This document shows, piece after piece, positions 45,366-57,372 of a DNA stretch of 58,007 nt. The notes beneath the pieces are model-generated. The model searched no databases, was not told where the DNA came from, and saw nothing but the letters and a program-made list of their open reading frames with translations. This stretch comes from Oscillospiraceae bacterium. Its GTDB lineage: Bacteria > Bacillota > Clostridia > Oscillospirales > Acutalibacteraceae. Position 1 is the stretch's first letter. Every line of letters begins with the position of its first letter. The translations under genes were made by a program, and so were the position numbers. Location: contig JAITRE010000012.1 in the NCBI GenBank assembly GCA_031288555.1, forward strand, positions 1-58,007, given 5' to 3'.

Positions 45366-46208
45366 TTAAAAATCTCTTGAAGCTCCTCCTCCATCAAAAC
45401 TTCCACCACCTCCACTGTCGCTTCTATTGTCGCTGCCACCATTATAACAACCGTCAGAGTCTCTAAAAAAACCATCACTAAAACTTCTAGTATGGCATAA
45501 AGGACCCCAGAAAATTAAAGGAAAACCGCACCCAGAAGATCTAGTTGCTCTTCTCAAAGACTTATTTAAAAATAAAAACAACAAGAAAATTAAAGCAATA
45601 ATTATCAAAATGGCTTCACCATTTATAAAGCTATTTTTTACTTCACTTTTTTGTAAAGTTTCAGGAGGAGTTTTATCGTATTCTTTATAAACTTCATTTA
45701 CTAGAGCAGTAAAAACTTTTAAGATCCCTTCATCCCATTCTTTTTGTTTAAAATATTGAATGCCATATTGATCAAAAATTCTACCAGCTTTTCCGTCATT
45801 TATACGCCCTTCTAGACCTCTTCCTACAGAAATTCTAACTTTTCTTTCGTTTGGGGCCAAAAGAATCAACAAACCGTTATTTTCTTTTTTACTTCCAACA
45901 CCCCATTTTCTTCCCAGCTCAAGACTGTAATTTTCAATATCTTCTCCGTCAAGCGACGGCACAGTAACAACAACGATTTGCGCAGTTGTTTGACCATAAA
46001 GTTCTGTGCTATTTTTGTAAATATAATCTTGAGTTTTTTCAGAAAGAACGTTTGCAAAATCATTCACATAAAACTTATCTTTAGGCGAAGGGATGTTTAT
46101 AGAATAAACAAAACCAAAAGGCTTGACATTCAAAAAAACAGCGATAACTAAAAAAGTAATAATTGCCATTGCTGAATTTATATAATTTTTTTTTATAAAT
46201 TTTACCAT
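45366..46208 (-). CDS. TPM-domain (YgcG/Psb32-type) membrane protein
   Basis: 280 residues. N-terminal hydrophobic signal/anchor (~11-32), TPM domain (~40-170) with VNDFANVLS, TAQIVVVTVPSLDG and LILLAPNERKVRISVGRGLEG, a transmembrane segment (~198-218), then a Ser/Gly/Asp-rich tail ending GGGGSFDGGGASRDF. The exact biochemical role is unknown. ATG at 46208 has AAGGTAAT upstream; the upstream TTG is too close. It lies 13 bases downstream of lemA, a frequent pairing (LemA-TPM), so the two products probably work together at the membrane. Confidence 0.88.
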   Translation of the reverse strand: MVKFIKKNYINSAMAIITFLVIAVFLNVKPFGFVYSINIPSPKDKFYVNDFANVLSEKTQDYIYKNSTELYGQTTAQIVVVTVPSLDGEDIENYSLELGRKWGVGSKKENNGLLILLAPNERKVRISVGRGLEGRINDGKAGRIFDQYGIQYFKQKEWDEGILKVFTALVNEVYKEYDKTPPETLQKSEVKNSFINGEAILIIIALIFLLFLFLNKSLRRATRSSGCGFPLIFWGPLCHTRSFSDGFFRDSDGCYNGGSDNRSDSGGGGSFDGGGASRDF

Positions 46209-46220
46209 AAACAAATTACC

Positions 46221-46793
46221 TTAAAAATCAACTTTTGGAGAATTTTTAGCATCACTTTGAGCTTGAAAATATTCAACACTCGAAAAATTAAACATTCTAG
46301 CAAAAATGGAGCCAGGAAAAGTTTTTGTAGATTTATTATAATTTCTCGCCACTTCATTGTAATCTTTTCTAGCAGTTGATAAACGATTTTCGCTTCCCGC
46401 TAATTCATCAGAAAGATGCGTAAATTCTTGATTTGCTTTTAAATCAGGATAGTTTTCAGCAACAACTAAAAGACGAGAAATAGCTGATGTCATTTCACTA
46501 TCAGCGTCAGCTTTTTCTTTGATATTTTTTGCTCCTGCAAGCTTTGCTCTAGACTCTGAAACTTGCTTAATTATCTCTGCTTCATGCTTAACATAGCCTT
46601 TAACCGTATTCACAAGATTCGGTATTAAATCTGCTCTTCTTTGAAGTTGAGTTTCTATGTTAGATTTTTGCTGCTCAACAACCTCGTATTTCTTTACAAG
46701 TCCATTATATGTTGCTATTCCTATAATAATTATTAAAGCAAAAACCGATGATATAGAAATCGCGGCGATTTTACCAGCAGTTAAATTTTTCAT
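46221..46793 (-). CDS. lemA: LemA family membrane protein
   Basis: 190 residues. N-terminal transmembrane segment (~10-30) followed by a long helical domain with NIETQLQRRADLIPNLVNTVKGY, the family signature, and ending in YNKSTKTFPGSIFARMFNF. LemA proteins are of unclear function and are often encoded with TPM proteins. ATG after AAGGGAG. Confidence 0.93.
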   Translation of the reverse strand: MKNLTAGKIAAISISSVFALIIIIGIATYNGLVKKYEVVEQQKSNIETQLQRRADLIPNLVNTVKGYVKHEAEIIKQVSESRAKLAGAKNIKEKADADSEMTSAISRLLVVAENYPDLKANQEFTHLSDELAGSENRLSTARKDYNEVARNYNKSTKTFPGSIFARMFNFSSVEYFQAQSDAKNSPKVDF

Positions 46794-47076
46794 ACTAAAA
46801 ACTCCCTTTCAGTATAATTAAATTGAAATACATGTTTTTTATATAATATCACGCTTGCAAACAATATTAAACACAAAAGCTATTTAAATAACATAAACTC
46901 TTAGACTTCTTTATAAAATATGTATCTTAACGTATAAAACATCTTAAAAGCTACGATTATTTTAAAATCTACTTAGAAAAAATCTATTATCATTTTAAAT
47001 TAATCAATTTAAAAAATTAATATTATAAATATATATAACAAATTATAATTTGCAGCTTAAAATATGCAAAAGAATT

Positions 47077-48054
47077 TTAAATAAAATGAAATCTTTTTAT
47101 GGATTGAGCAGCGCCTTTTACAACACAACCTGTGGGATCTTCTACTAAATGTACTTTCAAACCCGTTACTTGAGATATTAATTCTTTGAACCCTTGAAGC
47201 TGGGCACATCCTCCCGAAAGATAAATTCCATCAGTTAGTATATCTCCAACAAGCTCTGGCGGAGTTAATTCCAGCATCTCTCCTATGTTACTAACTATTC
47301 TACTTGCTATTGATGAAATTATTTGTGAAATTTCCTCTGAAGTAATATCGACCCATTTAGGTAGCCCTAACACAGAGTCTCGACCTTTTGCTCTAAAAAC
47401 AAGTTTTTTGACTTGAGGCAAAACTAATCCTATTTTTATTTTTATCTCTTCAGCTGTTTTTTTCCCGATCATTAAATTATATTTTCTTCTTAAATATTTT
47501 ACAATTTCATCATCCATTTGATCTCCTGCTATTCTCAAAGAAAATGAACTAACAACTCCGTTAAGAGAAGTAACTGCTATGTCAGTAGTGCCAGCTCCGA
47601 CATTTACTATAAAAAAACCATGCGGACTTTCAATATCTAAACCAGCACCAATCGCTGCTGCAATAGGAGCTTCCATAACATGCACTTTTCTAATACCTGC
47701 AGATTCTATTGCGTTAATAGCCGCCATTTTTTGCACATCAGTAATTTCTCCCGGTATGCAAATAATTGCTTTTGGCATAATCAATCTTGCACGTCGAGAT
47801 CGTTTCAAAAAATCCTTCGTCATACCTTCAAGAAGATAATAATCACATATCATACCGCCAAGCAAAGGAAAAACTACATTTACTTTTTTAGAAGTTCTGC
47901 CAAGCATCTGGTAAGCTTTTTCTCCCACAGCAATTATTTCTCTGCTAATAGGTTCTATAGCTACTACAGAAGGCTCGTCCATTATAATTCCTTTTTTAGG
48001 AGCATAAATTCTCGTTCGAGAAGTTCCTAAATCAATCGCTATGTTTCCTGACAA
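47077..48054 (-). CDS. mreB: MreB/Mbl-family actin-like protein
   Basis: 325 residues. Filament-forming protein directing lateral wall synthesis. Phosphate-1 motif AIDLGTSRTRIY, DEPSVVAI, GEITDVQKMAA, EAPIAAAIGAG, VGAGTTDIAV and LSGGCAQLQGF. The start TTG at 48054 is chosen because GGGAG lies eight bases before; the TTG at 48069 lies upstream of that Shine-Dalgarno. The phosphate-1 loop SRTRIYA differs from the common TANTLVY, so this may be an Mbl/MreBH-like paralogue. mreC and mreD do not follow. Confidence 0.9.
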   Translation of the reverse strand: MSGNIAIDLGTSRTRIYAPKKGIIMDEPSVVAIEPISREIIAVGEKAYQMLGRTSKKVNVVFPLLGGMICDYYLLEGMTKDFLKRSRRARLIMPKAIICIPGEITDVQKMAAINAIESAGIRKVHVMEAPIAAAIGAGLDIESPHGFFIVNVGAGTTDIAVTSLNGVVSSFSLRIAGDQMDDEIVKYLRRKYNLMIGKKTAEEIKIKIGLVLPQVKKLVFRAKGRDSVLGLPKWVDITSEEISQIISSIASRIVSNIGEMLELTPPELVGDILTDGIYLSGGCAQLQGFKELISQVTGLKVHLVEDPTGCVVKGAAQSIKRFHFI

Positions 48055-48115
48055 AAAATCAACTCCCAAAACACTTCAAAACATTTTTAATTGATGCTTT
48101 AGAGTTTTTAAAATT

Positions 48116-48823
48116 TTATTTTTTAAAATTATGAAAATCTAAAATCGTTGCCGCTAAAGTAACACAAAATACCCTACAAGCTTTTGCTTCTTTTAAAATT
48201 TGTACACATTCTGACAAAGTACTGCCGGTAGTTACTATATCATCACAAAGTAAAATGCTCTTTCTACTTAGTATAACAGATTTAATTATAGAATATACTC
48301 CTCTTAAATTTTCTTTTCTTTCTTTTGCGTTTGACAAATGTTGCTCTTTTGTTTGTTTTGTCTTCATAAGTAGTTCTTTATAAGGAATATTCAATATTTT
48401 TGACATTTCTTCTGCTAATTCTTTAGATTGATTATAACCTCTTTGATTTGTTTTATATTTATCAATAGGTACACTCGTAATGAAATCAAAATCTAAATTT
48501 TCAAAATTCTTCTTTAAAGATTCCGCCATTAATTTAGCAAAATTTTTAAAATAATCTTTCCTTCTAGTAAATTTATATCTTAAAATAGCTTTTCTTATAT
48601 TTTTTTCATACTTTAAAACAGATAAACAAAAAAATTCTTCTGAATTGTAAATTTTAAATTTTTTCAACAAATTTATAGGCTTTATAAATTTCTCACACAT
48701 TCTACACATACACAAATTACAAGATATAACACAATCGCAATAAGGACAACGATTAGGAAAAAAAGAAAATAAAAATAGATTAAAAAGTTTTTTAAATACA
48801 AAAAATATTTTTGAAAAAATCAT
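48116..48823 (-). CDS. comFC: ComFC-type phosphoribosyltransferase-like competence protein
   Basis: 235 residues. N-terminal zinc-binding region with CPYCDC, CNLCMCRMC (near residues 25-40); C-terminal PRTase domain with VPIDKYKTNQRGYNQSKELA and the PRPP loop LLCDDIVTTGST. Required for DNA uptake in transformable Firmicutes. The start codon overlaps the stop of ntpD (ATGA), so it is translated with the V-ATPase operon, an odd partner. comFA is not in the window. With dprA it hints that competence functions are kept. Confidence 0.9.
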   Translation of the reverse strand: MIFSKIFFVFKKLFNLFLFSFFPNRCPYCDCVISCNLCMCRMCEKFIKPINLLKKFKIYNSEEFFCLSVLKYEKNIRKAILRYKFTRRKDYFKNFAKLMAESLKKNFENLDFDFITSVPIDKYKTNQRGYNQSKELAEEMSKILNIPYKELLMKTKQTKEQHLSNAKERKENLRGVYSIIKSVILSRKSILLCDDIVTTGSTLSECVQILKEAKACRVFCVTLAATILDFHNFKK

Positions 48824-49470
48824 TTGTATTTATGATAGCGATTCAAAATCATATCTTTAACTTTTAACAATCTAACTTGAGTACTTCTTTCATTTTCACT
48901 AAGCTTCATAGTTATAAATTTAATATTTTCAACTGTTTGTGGTATCAAAACATGCTCAAGAGCGTTTACACGCCTTCTTGTTTTTTCTATTTCAAATGTC
49001 ATTAATTGGCATGTTTTTTCAATATTAGCAAGATCAACCAACAGCTCTACTGTATCAGATAAAGATTCAACCGCCAAATCAAGATCACATGAAGTAAAAG
49101 CATATCCATAGGAATGAGAAGCTCCTTGGCTATTTACTCTAGTTGAAAGTTTAAATTCTGGAATTTCAACACCAAGGATATTTTTAATTAAAACTTCAAT
49201 CAAAACTTCTTGATTTGAAGCCATTAAAGCTTCTCTTATAGAAGATTTGCTCATCGAAGCTTTAGCAAGTGCGAAATTTTTATTTGACTGTAATATTTTT
49301 TTTTCAACATTATTTCTTAAATTAATAGCCTTACGTACCAAATTTAAAAACTGACGCATAAGACCGTCTCTTTTATCTTTTAAAAGTTTATGGCCTCTTC
49401 TTGCTACCAAAAGTTTTTTTTTAAGAGATTCAAGCTCAACACGTGTAGGATTAACTCTTTTTACACTCAT
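48820..49470 (-). CDS. ntpD: V-type ATPase subunit D
   Basis: 216 residues. Central stalk subunit that rotates within the A3B3 head. Long N- and C-terminal helices form the coiled coil; the N-terminus NPTRVELESLKKKLLVARRGHKLLKDKRD and C-terminal region TRRRVNALEHVLIP are diagnostic. ATG after AAGGTG. It is the last ATPase gene of the operon. Confidence 0.95.
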   Translation of the reverse strand: MSVKRVNPTRVELESLKKKLLVARRGHKLLKDKRDGLMRQFLNLVRKAINLRNNVEKKILQSNKNFALAKASMSKSSIREALMASNQEVLIEVLIKNILGVEIPEFKLSTRVNSQGASHSYGYAFTSCDLDLAVESLSDTVELLVDLANIEKTCQLMTFEIEKTRRRVNALEHVLIPQTVENIKFITMKLSENERSTQVRLLKVKDMILNRYHKYK

Positions 49471-49475
49471 TTATC

Positions 49476-50829
<1,354 letters not shown>

Positions 50830-50846
<17 letters not shown>

Positions 50847-52710
50847 ATAAATCCTCACTTTCTAAAGTTGCACTTGTTTGTTTAATTATACTTTGTAAAA
50901 TAATTTCATACTCTTTTTGTATTTCTAAATCTTTTATATATTTAAATCTCCCTATTTTTTCGCGTACAGGAATCGAAAGAATTTTTTCTATATTAGCGTT
51001 TTCATCAATAGCTAAATTAGCTTTATCAAAAAACTCTAATATTAATTTCATAAGCAAGTATTGTTTTTTAAGAGAAGTGTAAGTGTCAACTTCATGAAAG
51101 GCGTTTTGATGTAAAAAATCTTCCCTTACAGATCTTGCAGTTTCAAGCTTTAACCTATCTTTTGAAGACAAAGCATCAATACCAACAAGTTTAACTACTT
51201 CTTCAAGCTCTGCTTCCTGCGACAATAATTTTAAAATTCTTTTTCGTACATCCATCCAATCAGAAGAAACATTAACATCATACCATTTTAAAAATGAATC
51301 TACATAAAGCGAGTAGCTATTAAGCCAGTTAATTGCAGGAAAATGTCTTTTATAGGCAAGTGAAGAATCAAGACCCCAAAAAACTTTAACAATTCTTAAC
51401 GTTGCTTGGCAAACAGGCTCTGAAAGATCCCCACCAGGAGGAGAAACAGCTCCTATAACTGTTAAAATACCTTCTCTACTCCTTGACTTAAGATTTGAAT
51501 CTTCATAATCAGAAAAATCTGATTGATCTTTCTCTGTGCGAAAATCATTTAAAGCTTCATTTTCACTTGAGTTTCTTTCATCACCAAAAATTTGAACTCT
51601 ACCAGCTCTTTCATAAAAACTTGAAAGCCTACTTCCCAAATAAGCAGGATACCCTTCTTCTCCTGGCATTTCTTCAAGTCTGCCTGACATTTCTCTTAAA
51701 GCTTCCGCCCAGCGGGATGTAGAATCTGCCATTAAAGCAACAGAATACCCCATATCTCTAAAATATTCAGCTATAGTTATTCCGGTATATATAGAAGCTT
51801 CTCTAGCAGCAACTGGCATGTCGGAGGTATTGGCTATTAAAATAGTTCTTTCCATAAGAGAATTTCCAGTTTTAGGATCGATTATAGACGGAAATTCATT
51901 TAAAACATCGGTCATCTCGTTGCCACGTTCACCACAACCGATATACACCACGATGTCAACTTCAGCCCACTTAGCTAATTGATGCTGAACAACAGTTTTC
52001 CCGCTTCCAAAAGGCCCAGGAACTGCTGCAACACCACCTTTTGCAATTGGAAAAAGAGTGTCAATAACCCTTTGGCCCGTAATCATAGGTATATTGGGGC
52101 TTAATTTTTTTTTATAAGGTCTACCAACACGAACAGGCCATGTTTGCATCATTTTAATTGGAATTTCATTGCTTTGCGAATCAACAACAATCGCAATTGA
52201 TTGATTAACTGTAAATTCACCTTCATAAATTTCTTTTATTTTTCCACTAACTCCGTTTGGAATCATTATTTTGTGTGTGACAATAGGCGTTTCTTCTACA
52301 TAACCAATAACATCACCTGTACTCACATTTTGATTTGATTTCAAACAAGGTGCAAAATTCCATTTAATTTTTCTATCTAAAGAAAATACATCAACACCTC
52401 TTTTAAGATTGTTTCCTGCAATTTTCATTATCAATTTAAGAGGTCTACCTATCCCATCAAAAATACTTCCAACAAGACCTGGACCAAGCTCAATGCTAAG
52501 AGGAACTTTAGTAGATTCAACAATTGAACCTGGACCAAGACCAGAAGTCTCTTCGTACACTTGAATAGAAGCCTCGTCCTCATGCATTTCTATAATTTCT
52601 CCTATGAGTTTAAAATCTCCCACTCGAACAACGTCAAACATATTTGCACTTTTCATGTTTTTAGCAACAACAAGAGGGCCTGCAATTTTTTTAATTATTC
52701 CATTTGACAA
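50830..52710 (-). CDS. ntpA: V-type ATPase catalytic subunit A
   Basis: 626 residues. Catalytic subunit: P-loop [13 protein letters not shown], with [47 protein letters not shown] and the A-type non-homologous insertion. Start is TTG at 52710 ([11 protein letters not shown]) because AGGTGA lies five bases before it; the TTG at 52731 is upstream of that Shine-Dalgarno. Confidence 0.96.
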
Positions 52711-52767
52711 ATTTTTCACCTGCTTAAACAAGTTTAATTAAATTTAACTAGATAAAATTTTAAATAT

Positions 52768-53067
52768 CTATAAAATATCTGACCCAACAGCTTTTTCTAC
52801 CAATTTTCTAAGATTTGCAACACCAATTTTTTTATTGCTGATTAAAGAAGGTATAAAAACTATTGCAGGTATTTGATCCTTTTCGTGAATTAAAACTTCT
52901 TTTTTAGCAAAAGATTCAGTAATAAAAATAATTGCGTACCTTTCTAAAGAAAGCCTTTTTATATGTTTTTCAACTTCTTTGAATTCTTTACAACCAAAAA
53001 CTTCAAATCCTAAACTTTCAAAACCATAAATACTGTCATATTCCCCAAGAATAGCAATTTTATGCAT
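52768..53067 (-). CDS. ntpF: V-type ATPase subunit F
   Basis: 99 residues. Small central-stalk subunit. Starts HKIAILGEYDSIYGFESLG; conserved IIFITESFAKK and IPAIVFIPS. Its ATG overlaps the end of ntpC by eight bases. Confidence 0.93.
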   Translation of the reverse strand: MHKIAILGEYDSIYGFESLGFEVFGCKEFKEVEKHIKRLSLERYAIIFITESFAKKEVLIHEKDQIPAIVFIPSLISNKKIGVANLRKLVEKAVGSDIL

Positions 53068-54034
53068 AAAGCTTTCTCATCCTTTTTTCAATAACACTTT
53101 CGGGTATTTTGTTTATTTTGCTAAAAATTACCATACGAACAATTTGAATCTCATTTTTTTTAGCTATTAAATAAGAAACCAAAGGAGACATAGAAAAAGA
53201 ATTTACCTTTGCTTCCTTGGCCTTCTCTAAAATAGTATCATCACGCCACTTTTCGAAAGAAACTAAAGAGTCTTTAAGTACACTTACGCAAGTTGAATAT
53301 TGTGTAAAAGTTAAAAACCTACAAAGTTCATCCATACCTTTCAAACTTGATTTAATTAATTCATTTATATTTAAACCTTCACATTCAAAAAAACAAGCTT
53401 TTTGTAAAAATTTATCACTTTTTTTAGTTTTCATTGAGCGCGTCACTATTTTTATATTAGCGCATGCTATTGTTGTATTTGCATAATATTTTACCAAATC
53501 ACAACTAGATTTATCTGCAAAAAATTTTATCATTCTCAATAAATCTTTGTCTAAAATCACATCGCAAAGCTGACCATCTCCTGTGTGCAATAAAACTTCT
53601 ATTGCTGTTTTGGCAGACTTTTGCATGTATTGTGGCAAATCTTGTATCTTATTATTCTTTATAGAGTCATATATATCATCTGGCAAAAGCAAACCTTCGG
53701 GCGCATATATAACTTCTTCTTTCGAATTAGTTATAATAGATTTTATAGATATTTTTAAATTTTCATAATCATTTTGACACAAAAACACTGCAAATAAATT
53801 TTTATCACCAGCAAGATCTAAAATAAATTTCCAAGCTTTTTCGAGTTCTTCTTCCAAAATTAATTCATAATCATTATGTCGTTTTTCGATATAACCCCAG
53901 CCTTTACTTTTTAAAAAATTTATACATTCTTCATAATTTTTACAAGCTAATAAACACTTTTCGTCGTATCCAGTAAATAAAGATGATTCGCGCATTCTTA
54001 CACGAGCAACCTCATAAACAAAACTTCTTGTCAT
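53060..54034 (-). CDS. ntpC: V-type ATPase subunit C
   Basis: 324 residues. Funnel-shaped subunit linking the central rotor to the K ring. N-terminus YEVARVRMRESSLF and C-terminal region YLIAKKNEIQIVRMVIFSKINKIP are family hallmarks. ATG after GTGAGG. A gap of about 170 bases separates it from ntpE, larger than elsewhere in this operon. Confidence 0.92.
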   Translation of the reverse strand: MTRSFVYEVARVRMRESSLFTGYDEKCLLACKNYEECINFLKSKGWGYIEKRHNDYELILEEELEKAWKFILDLAGDKNLFAVFLCQNDYENLKISIKSIITNSKEEVIYAPEGLLLPDDIYDSIKNNKIQDLPQYMQKSAKTAIEVLLHTGDGQLCDVILDKDLLRMIKFFADKSSCDLVKYYANTTIACANIKIVTRSMKTKKSDKFLQKACFFECEGLNINELIKSSLKGMDELCRFLTFTQYSTCVSVLKDSLVSFEKWRDDTILEKAKEAKVNSFSMSPLVSYLIAKKNEIQIVRMVIFSKINKIPESVIEKRMRKLYA

Positions 54035-54208
54035 TTAATAACCTCACTTTACTCAAAAACAACGCAATATAAATTTTAAAAACTAAAGTAAAAACATTTT
54101 TTAAAAATTAAATCCGAACGTGATTTAAACAACAATATTTCGCTAAAAAATAAAGTACCTCATTAATGTTAATTCTACATCTTAATTTATGTAAATTAAA
54201 ACAGAAAT

Positions 54209-54796
54209 TTAGTTGTTGCCAAAATAAAATTTCGCAACATCATCACATAGTTTATCATAAAGACTGTTAAACAAAGCGTTAAATGTGCAATTTTCTTGAA
54301 CAAAACCACGAACTATTATAAAACCCGAATCTATATTTTTAGTATTTTTCGAAATTGAAAGTTTATTGTTTTTTCTTTTAATTTGATTTTCAAAATCATT
54401 TGGTAAACGCTTTAAATCTTTCTGTGAAAATACAATTTCTCCTTCTTTTAAATGAGAAAATTTTTCTATTAATTTTAAAATAACTGAAAAATATTTATCA
54501 TCTGGCAAATTTTTTAAATATTCCTCAGCTTTCTCTATTGAATTATGAACTAAATCTTTTTTAACTTTTAATATATTTTTGTTTCTTTGATTTTTAGACA
54601 AAGATTTAACTTTGCGAAGGACAAGATCAGATTCAATTTTAGAATCATTAATTATTTCTAAAACTTCTTTCCTCGCTTTTTCTTCATATTTTTTTTTAAT
54701 TTTTAAAATCTCAATATCAGCTTCTTTAAAAATCCCAGAAATTTTAATATTCACATCTTCTTCTATACTTTTAATTATTTTTTCAACTCCACTCAC
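54209..54796 (-). CDS. ntpE: V-type ATPase subunit E
   Basis: 195 residues. Peripheral stalk subunit; long charged N-terminal helix (~1-95) and C-terminal globular domain with SGFIIV (normally SGGxxV). Lys/Glu-rich. GTG start after AAGGAG. Its usual partner G/H subunit is not visible. Confidence 0.88.
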   Translation of the reverse strand: MSGVEKIIKSIEEDVNIKISGIFKEADIEILKIKKKYEEKARKEVLEIINDSKIESDLVLRKVKSLSKNQRNKNILKVKKDLVHNSIEKAEEYLKNLPDDKYFSVILKLIEKFSHLKEGEIVFSQKDLKRLPNDFENQIKRKNNKLSISKNTKNIDSGFIIVRGFVQENCTFNALFNSLYDKLCDDVAKFYFGNN

Positions 54797-54815
54797 AACA
54801 AGTTACTCCTTTGAC

Positions 54816-55316
<501 letters not shown>

Positions 55317-55490
55317 CTAAGCAAACTAATCTTATTTTTTAAAACCTTCAATAATAAAATAAAACTTTTTAAATAAACCCTTCATCTAAATTAATCAACA
55401 TAAAAATCTTAAATTTCTAAAAAAATTTACACTTTACATCACTTAATATATTATTAATAAATTAAACTTAAAATACAAGAACTTTCCGCA

Positions 55491-56510
55491 TTAAAAAGCA
55501 ATTTCTCTACACAACAGTCTCAGTAATCGTTCAGTATTTTCAACATCTTTCACAGAAATAGCGGAAAAAGCTGTGTGCAAATATCTACAAGGCAAAGAAA
55601 GGGCGATTGTTCTAACTCCAAATCCTGAAACATTTATAGCAGCAGAGTCATTGCCGCCAACAACCATTTTTTTTAATTGAACCTTTAAATTATTAAACTT
55701 AGCAATTTGCAACGCCGAATTTACATATTTTCTATCGTAAATTGTTCCTTTATCTGCAAAAGCAACAACTGCACCTTTATTTAATTGACAAACAACTTTT
55801 TCTTCACTCACATTCAAAATATCACACGCCGTTGTAGCCTCTACAACCACACAAGCATCTGGCTTTATTTGATAAGCTGCTACTTTAGCCCCTCTAAGCC
55901 CAACTTCTTCTTGAACAACAAAAGAAAAATAAATATCAAAAGGCAAATTTTCTTTTATCATATCTATTAATATAGCGCATCCTATTCTATCATCGAGGGC
56001 CTTTGATTTTATAATAGATTCGTCCGCTACAAAAAAAGAATCAAAAACAACAAAATCGCCAAAACTCACATATTTTTCAGCTTGATCTTTATCTTTTGCC
56101 CCAATATCTATGTATAATTCATCAAATTCACAAAAAGCATTAGATTCCTTTGCACTAAGAAGATGTACGGGCTTAGTGGTTATAACTCCCTTAATTCTAT
56201 TTTTTCCCACAACAACACTATTTCCGTAAACAGCAGAAGGAAATATCCCTCCGACAGGAGAAAAAGTTAAAAAACCACTTTTTGTTATATCAGTAACTAT
56301 AAAACCTACTTCATCCATATGCGCAGAAAGCAGAAGTTTAACATTAGGAGTAGCTTTTCCACGCTTAAACACCAAAAGGTTTCCAATATTGTCTATTTTT
56401 ACATTATCCGTACAGCCTTTTATTTCCTCTATTATAATTTCGCGAACTTCATTTTCAAAACCAGAAGGGGAATTTGCTTTACATAACTTTTCTAAAACGT
56501 TAAAATTCAA
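55491..56510 (-). CDS. M42 family metallopeptidase (glutamyl/leucyl aminopeptidase type)
   Basis: 339 residues. Dinuclear-metal aminopeptidase that usually forms tetrahedral dodecamers and trims short peptides. Metal and catalytic motifs: SAHMDEVGF, KALDDRIGC, VQEEVGLRGA, VEATTACD and CRYLHTAFSA. The start is probably TTG at 56510 (nine bases after GAGAGG); TTG at 56519 directly follows the Shine-Dalgarno and the ATT between them is also possible. Divergent from spoIVFB. Confidence 0.92.
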   Translation of the reverse strand: MNFNVLEKLCKANSPSGFENEVREIIIEEIKGCTDNVKIDNIGNLLVFKRGKATPNVKLLLSAHMDEVGFIVTDITKSGFLTFSPVGGIFPSAVYGNSVVVGKNRIKGVITTKPVHLLSAKESNAFCEFDELYIDIGAKDKDQAEKYVSFGDFVVFDSFFVADESIIKSKALDDRIGCAILIDMIKENLPFDIYFSFVVQEEVGLRGAKVAAYQIKPDACVVVEATTACDILNVSEEKVVCQLNKGAVVAFADKGTIYDRKYVNSALQIAKFNNLKVQLKKMVVGGNDSAAINVSGFGVRTIALSLPCRYLHTAFSAISVKDVENTERLLRLLCREIAF

Positions 56511-56666
56511 AATCGACAACCTCTCTTTAACTCAACAAAACTTAATTTTAAAAACAATATTGCTTTAAAAATCCACACTAAAATTTACTTACTTTAAAGC
56601 GAAATTAAAAAATTTTACAACAGAATATCTTTTTACATTTAATTCATATTTATATTGTAAAACATT

Positions 56667-56695
56667 TTGACAGACTTAATCAACCCAAATACATA
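56667..56695 (+). promoter_or_regulatory. Promoter-like sequence upstream of spoIVFB
   Basis: TTGACA (56667-56672), 17-base spacer, TACATA (56690-56695). The -10 is weak, and spoIVFB would be expected to be sigma-E-dependent, so the assignment is uncertain. Confidence 0.35.
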
Positions 56696-56745
56696 ACTTA
56701 TCTTACTCAAATTATTTTTTATTTTTAAAAAACTGGAGGAAAGTT

Positions 56746-57372
56746 TTGGAGTTTTACACCAAAAATTTTAAAATTAAAACAAGTTTTCAAAACTTAGCAA
56801 TAATCGTATGTTCGCTGCTTTTGTTTGAAATTTTTAATAATAACTTAATTCTACTAATAATTATTAGCGCTTTAGTTCACGAAATAGGACACATTTTAAT
56901 TATGAACTTTTTAAAATGTAAGCCAAAAGAAGTTTACATAGGTATATTTGACATAGTTATAGTTGATTTAAATTATTATAAAAGAAGTTTTCTTTATGAT
57001 GAAATTATACTACTATCAGGACCCTTTTTTAATATTTTTTTCGCTTCATTAGCACTGCTAATAAACAGCCTGAGCAGTTTTAAATACCAATGGCTCGACG
57101 ATTTATTTTTTACAAACATGACTTTAGGAATTTTTAATTTGATGCCAATAATTCCTCTCGATGGAGGTCAAGTGTTATATTCGTTTTTGCTGTCAAAAAC
57201 CGAAGAAAAAAAAGCTAAAACTATTTCACTTACAATATCGTTTTCAATTCTTTTTCCTTCAGCTGTAATAGGTTTTTTAATACTTTTAAACAAAAAAAAT
57301 GATTTCTCTCTTCTTTTTACATCATTCTACTTAATAATTATGTTGTTAACAAAAAAAAATACGATCATATAA
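56746..57372 (+). CDS. spoIVFB: SpoIVFB-like site-2 metalloprotease
   Basis: 208 residues. Intramembrane protease that activates pro-sigma-K in the mother cell during sporulation. Zinc motif HEIGH in the second membrane segment (~44-48) and the NLMPIIPLDGGQ motif (~132-143) with the third ligand Asp. Six hydrophobic segments, no CBS domain at the C-terminus, so shorter than the Bacillus protein. TTG start after GGAGG. No spoIVFA gene precedes it, a frequent situation outside Bacilli. Other M50 proteases of unknown target are the alternative. Confidence 0.82.
   Translation: MEFYTKNFKIKTSFQNLAIIVCSLLLFEIFNNNLILLIIISALVHEIGHILIMNFLKCKPKEVYIGIFDIVIVDLNYYKRSFLYDEIILLSGPFFNIFFASLALLINSLSSFKYQWLDDLFFTNMTLGIFNLMPIIPLDGGQVLYSFLLSKTEEKKAKTISLTISFSILFPSAVIGFLILLNKKNDFSLLFTSFYLIIMLLTKKNTII

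Noticed and set aside
45293..45478. Minus-strand Val/Glu-rich frame at the end of the TPM gene
   Set aside because: It overlaps the Gly-rich coding tail in another frame and lacks its own Shine-Dalgarno; a shadow.
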